Under the pieces are notes generated by a model. That model did no database searches. It was not told the DNA's origin and was given only the letters and a program-made list of their open reading frames with translations. Shown in pieces: positions 15,360 through 19,458 of a DNA stretch of 19,458 nucleotides. The position numbers and the translations under genes are program-made. The DNA is from Pseudomonadota bacterium (GTDB lineage: Bacteria; Pseudomonadota; Gammaproteobacteria; Burkholderiales; Burkholderiaceae_D): NCBI GenBank assembly GCA_023416415.1, contig JAEZHR010000253.1, forward strand, positions 1 through 19,458. The letters run 5' to 3'. Each line of letters starts with the position of its first letter. Position 1 is the stretch's first letter.

Positions 15360-16010
15360 TCAGGCTGGCCGGAAGTGGCGGACGAACCACGTGACTGCAT
15401 GCCCGAGCACGCAATCAAGCGCGCCCGCTTCCTCGAACAGATGGGTGGCGCCCGGAACGATCACAAGATCCTTTTCCACGGTCAGCCGGGCCAGCGCCTG
15501 GCGGTTCAGCTCGACGACCGGATCATCCAGTTCGCCCACGATCAACAGTGTTGGCGCCCGCACGATTGACAATGCATCTCCTGCAAGGTCAGGGCGCCCT
15601 CCGCGTGAGACGATGGCCGTGATGTGTTCAGGTGCCCGGGCGGCTGCCAGTAGGGCGGCCGCGGCACCGGTGCTGGCGCCGAAGTGGCCGATTGGAAGTG
15701 CGCCGATGTCCGGTTGGCTACGGGCCCATGACGCAGCTTCCATGAGGCGCATGGCCAGCAGGGAAACGTCGAATATCTTGCTCCGATCGTTTTCCTCATC
15801 CGCGCGCAGCAGATCCAGCAACAGTGTGGCGCAGGCATTCTCGCGCAGGCCCTGCGCCACATGGTTGTTGCGCGGGCTGAAGCGTCCGCTGCCGCTGCCG
15901 TGAGCAAAGATCACCAGACCGCGCGCATCCTCGGTCATGCCCAGCAATCCTTCGAGCCCTGTGGGGGCAATACGTACGGGGCGCGTACTGTTCTCCGTTC
16001 GCGATGTCAT
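15360..16010 (-). CDS. Alpha/beta hydrolase, dienelactone hydrolase-like
   Basis: The 216-residue protein has an alpha/beta hydrolase fold. The N-terminal strand GLVIFAHGSGSGRFSPRN (31-48) would form the oxyanion hole. The nucleophile S113 lies in GASTG (111-115). Asp162/Asp163 lie in VGELDDPV, and His190 in GATHLFEE completes the triad. The sequence resembles the dienelactone-hydrolase-type domain often found fused to a phosphoribosyltransferase domain, but here it stands alone. Substrate is unknown. I chose ATG 16010 because a strong AGGAGGG ribosome site lies seven bases upstream; an in-frame ATG at 16103 would add 31 residues without a similar site. It is divergent from the short-chain dehydrogenase and abuts truB stop to stop. 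Confidence 0.85.
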   Translation of the reverse strand: MTSRTENSTRPVRIAPTGLEGLLGMTEDARGLVIFAHGSGSGRFSPRNNHVAQGLRENACATLLLDLLRADEENDRSKIFDVSLLAMRLMEAASWARSQPDIGALPIGHFGASTGAAAALLAAARAPEHITAIVSRGGRPDLAGDALSIVRAPTLLIVGELDDPVVELNRQALARLTVEKDLVIVPGATHLFEEAGALDCVLGHAVTWFVRHFRPA

Positions 16011-16017
16011 CCGCCGA

Positions 16018-16024
16018 CCCTCCT
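16018..16024 (-). promoter_or_regulatory. Strong ribosome binding site deciding the hydrolase start
   Basis: On the minus strand this reads AGGAGGG, nearly full complementarity to the 16S rRNA 3' end, with a seven-base spacer to the ATG at 16010. It favours the shorter hydrolase start over the ATG at 16103. Confidence 0.85.
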
Positions 16025-16058
16025 GTGCGGTTGGCCGACATCCGGATGCATCGTCTGT

Positions 16059-16071
16059 GCCAGTCACTGGC
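16059..16071. promoter_or_regulatory. Palindrome between divergent hydrolase and dehydrogenase genes
   Basis: GCCAGT-C-ACTGGC is a perfect inverted repeat of six bases around one central base. It lies midway in the 155-base divergent spacer between the hydrolase start (16010) and the dehydrogenase start (16166). The shape and place fit a repressor or activator site, but no promoter elements could be fitted around it with confidence and no regulator gene is adjacent. Confidence 0.35.
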
Positions 16072-16165
16072 TGTGAGGAACCGCCCAGCGATGTCTGAAT
16101 CATAAGGTACGCATGTGTTGCATGATCCTTGCGCGACCTTTTCCCGACCGTAGAAGAGGCAGGCC

Positions 16166-16948
16166 ATGAGCGAGCAGCGACTGAAGGGCGAACTTGCGAT
16201 CGTGACGGGAGCCGATTCCGGCATCGGCCAGGCCACGGCGATTGCCTTCGCTCGCGAAGGAGCCGACGTGATCATCACCTATTTGCATGACCGCGAGGGC
16301 GCCGGGCATACAGCTCAGCAAGTGGAACTGGCGGGACGCAAGGCGACTGTCTACCAGACAGATCAGCGCGCATCGAAGAACGTCCAGGTACTGTTCCGAG
16401 ATGCATGCGCCACGATCGGCACGCCCACGATTCTGGTCAACAATGCGGGCATCGATGCTCTCGGAAAGCCTGTCAAGGACATGACCGACGAGGACTGGAA
16501 GGACACGTTGCGCACCAATCTGTTCGGCCCGTTCTATTTCTGCCGCGCGTTTATCCGTGCACTCGAAGGCAGTGGAAAGCACGGAACAATCCTGAACGTC
16601 ACAAGCGTGCATCAGGAAATTCCGCGTGCCGGCGCTTCCGCCTATGACGTGTCCAAGGGCGGCTTGCGCAACCTGACGACGACACTGGCTCTGGAGCTGG
16701 CGGAGAGCGACATTAACGTCAACAACATCGCGCCCGGCATGGTGCTTACGCCGATGAACCAGTCCGCCATTGACGATCCAAAGGTGCTGGAAGAACAGGT
16801 GCAGTCGATTCCGATGAAACGTGCGGCCCGACCGGAAGAAATTGCTCACGTGGCCGTATTCCTCGCATCCGGACAAGCGCGTTACATCCATGGCGCGACC
16901 ATCGTGGTGGATGGTGCGCTGATGCTGTTTCAGGGACAGGGCGCCTGA
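16166..16948 (+). CDS. Short-chain dehydrogenase/reductase, glucose 1-dehydrogenase-like
   Basis: A 260-residue classical SDR with an NAD(P)-binding Rossmann fold. It shows TGADSGIG (14-21) for the cofactor, NNAG (92-95), catalytic S147, and Y160-x3-K164. IAPGMVLTPM (188-197) and the C-terminal VVDGALML block are also typical. The region after the second strand (TYLHDREGA) lacks an obvious acidic residue right after the strand, so NADP preference is possible but not certain. Substrate cannot be told; this subgroup includes glucose 1-dehydrogenase-like and general stress SDRs. A GAGGCAGG ribosome site precedes ATG 16166. It is divergent from the hydrolase and converges on the PEBP gene with ten bases between stops. 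Confidence 0.92.
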   Translation: MSEQRLKGELAIVTGADSGIGQATAIAFAREGADVIITYLHDREGAGHTAQQVELAGRKATVYQTDQRASKNVQVLFRDACATIGTPTILVNNAGIDALGKPVKDMTDEDWKDTLRTNLFGPFYFCRAFIRALEGSGKHGTILNVTSVHQEIPRAGASAYDVSKGGLRNLTTTLALELAESDINVNNIAPGMVLTPMNQSAIDDPKVLEEQVQSIPMKRAARPEEIAHVAVFLASGQARYIHGATIVVDGALMLFQGQGA

Positions 16949-16958
16949 CGACGGGCGC
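16941..16958. repeat. Small hairpin at the convergent SDR/PEBP gene ends
   Basis: GCGCC (16941-16945) and GGCGC (16954-16958) pair across the SDR stop codon. A run of five T follows only at about 16970-16974 inside the PEBP gene, too far for a standard terminator. No other terminator is visible between these two convergent genes. Confidence 0.3.
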
Positions 16959-17438
16959 TTACTTGGTCTTTTTCTGATAGTGGCCGACGAGCTCGGCCTG
17001 CTCCAGGATGTGGCCGTGCATGGCCTGCAGCAGTTCAATCCGACCGGCAGCGCCCAGGTCGGGGAATTCGATGTCAAGCGCATACAGACGAAAGAAATAC
17101 CGGTGGCGGCCGATTGGTGGGCAGGGGCCGCCGTAATTCGCGCGCTTAAAGTCGTTATAGCCTTCACGTGTACCGGGCGGTAACAGCTTCGACTCCACGC
17201 CGGGGGCAAGGCCGGTGGAGTTGGAGGGAATGTCATACAGCACCCAGTGCGTGAAGATGCGCTGCGGTGCCGCCGGATCGGGTGCATCAGGATCTTCGAC
17301 GATCAATGCCAGGCTTTTTGTGCCGGCCGGCACGCCGGTCCACTGTAATGGAGGCGAGATGTTGTCGCCTTCGCAAGTGTAAATGGAAGGGATGTCTCCG
17401 CCCGCAGCAAAGGCGGGTGAATTGAGTGTCAATGCCAT
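16959..17438 (-). CDS. YbhB/YbcL-family PEBP (Raf kinase inhibitor-like) protein
   Basis: A 159-residue phosphatidylethanolamine-binding-protein fold of the bacterial YbhB/YbcL type. It has DPDAP (49-53), THWVLYDIP (63-71), and the ligand-site segment GPCPPIGRHRYFFRLYALD (104-122). No signal peptide is visible: MALTLNSPAF is the start of the fold, so the protein is probably cytoplasmic. The biochemical role of bacterial members is poorly defined; ligand binding near the conserved Asp/His/Gly-Pro-Cys pocket is known for the fold. The start at 17438 has a GAGGAGG ribosome site just upstream. It is divergent from typA. Confidence 0.93.
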   Translation of the reverse strand: MALTLNSPAFAAGGDIPSIYTCEGDNISPPLQWTGVPAGTKSLALIVEDPDAPDPAAPQRIFTHWVLYDIPSNSTGLAPGVESKLLPPGTREGYNDFKRANYGGPCPPIGRHRYFFRLYALDIEFPDLGAAGRIELLQAMHGHILEQAELVGHYQKKTK

Positions 17439-17536
17439 GGCTTCCTCCTCGGATCGAATCTGGTCCTAGGACTATGGGAGGACGAACGCGTTGCGAGACG
17501 GGCGGTCGAATCACCCATCCCTTGTGCTAGCGCAAC

Positions 17537-17553
17537 CCATTGAATTGCAATGG
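17537..17553. repeat. Inverted repeat upstream of typA
   Basis: CCATTG (17537-17542) and CAATGG (17548-17553) are exact reverse complements with five bases between. It lies just before the TTGCAC at 17556 and could be an operator for typA or for the divergent PEBP gene. A separate 10-bp palindrome, GTCCTAGGAC, is at 17463-17472, near the PEBP start. Confidence 0.35.
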
Positions 17554-17579
17554 TTTTGCACGTTTCCTGCAACGCAGCA

Positions 17580-17588
17580 TGGTAAAAT
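17580..17588 (+). promoter_or_regulatory. Possible extended -10 promoter of typA
   Basis: TG-G-TAAAAT (17580-17588) fits an extended -10 element, placing the transcript start near 17595 and a leader of about 25 bases. The best -35-like hexamer, TTGCAC at 17556-17561, is 21 bases away, which is too far. The typA start has no clear ribosome site. Confidence 0.4.
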
Positions 17589-17619
17589 CTTCGGTTCCCC
17601 GAAATCCGGTTATTCATCC

Positions 17620-19455
<1,836 letters not shown>

Positions 19456-19458
19456 GCG

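Noticed and set aside
17463..17472. 10-bp palindrome GTCCTAGGAC upstream of the PEBP gene
   Set aside because: A perfect 10-base palindrome is expected by chance about once in a thousand positions, and no promoter elements could be fitted to it.
17491..17619. Upstream start of typA adding 43 residues
   Set aside because: The added residues have no family counterpart and cover the likely promoter and inverted repeat.

Overview
The window looks like chromosomal housekeeping DNA from a GC-rich betaproteobacterium, most likely Burkholderiales and plausibly Oxalobacteraceae (Herbaspirillum-like). This placement rests on protein sequence character and gene order recalled from that group; no search was run. 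I see no rRNA, insertion sequence, phage gene or CRISPR array. Nearly all genes are intact and recognisable.

Left part (1-6209): an AT-richer 5' region of about 310 bases leads into clpS-clpA, whose stop and start codons overlap, followed by an intrinsic terminator. Converging on it is a minus-strand run NUDIX hydrolase-aat-bpt-pyrD. ClpS (N-degron adaptor), ClpA (unfoldase), Aat (Leu/Phe-transferase) and Bpt (leucyltransferase for Asp/Glu N-termini) together make most of a bacterial N-degron pathway in under 6 kb; the peptidase ClpP is not in the window. pyrD (quinone-linked dihydroorotate dehydrogenase) shares the minus-strand run.

Middle (6283-8793): an initiator tRNA-fMet with a good sigma70-type promoter, then scpB (condensin accessory factor) and rluB (23S rRNA pseudouridine synthase with long basic tails).

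Translation and transcription operon (8814-15359): a clear promoter (TTGCGG-17-TATAAT), an untranslated leader of roughly 110-130 nt ending in a terminator-like hairpin with ten T residues, then rimP-nusA-infB-rbfA-truB. The placement of the terminator before the first gene makes it the best candidate in the window for a regulatory device (attenuation, possibly NusA autoregulation). A second terminator-like structure lies between infB and rbfA.

Right part (15360-19458): three probable accessory genes (a dienelactone-hydrolase-like alpha/beta hydrolase, a short-chain dehydrogenase, and a YbhB/YbcL-type PEBP protein) separate truB from typA/bipA, a ribosome-associated GTPase that ends at the right edge.

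I found no clearly novel multi-gene system. The most interesting signals are non-coding: the rimP leader, the infB-rbfA hairpins and several operator-like inverted repeats.
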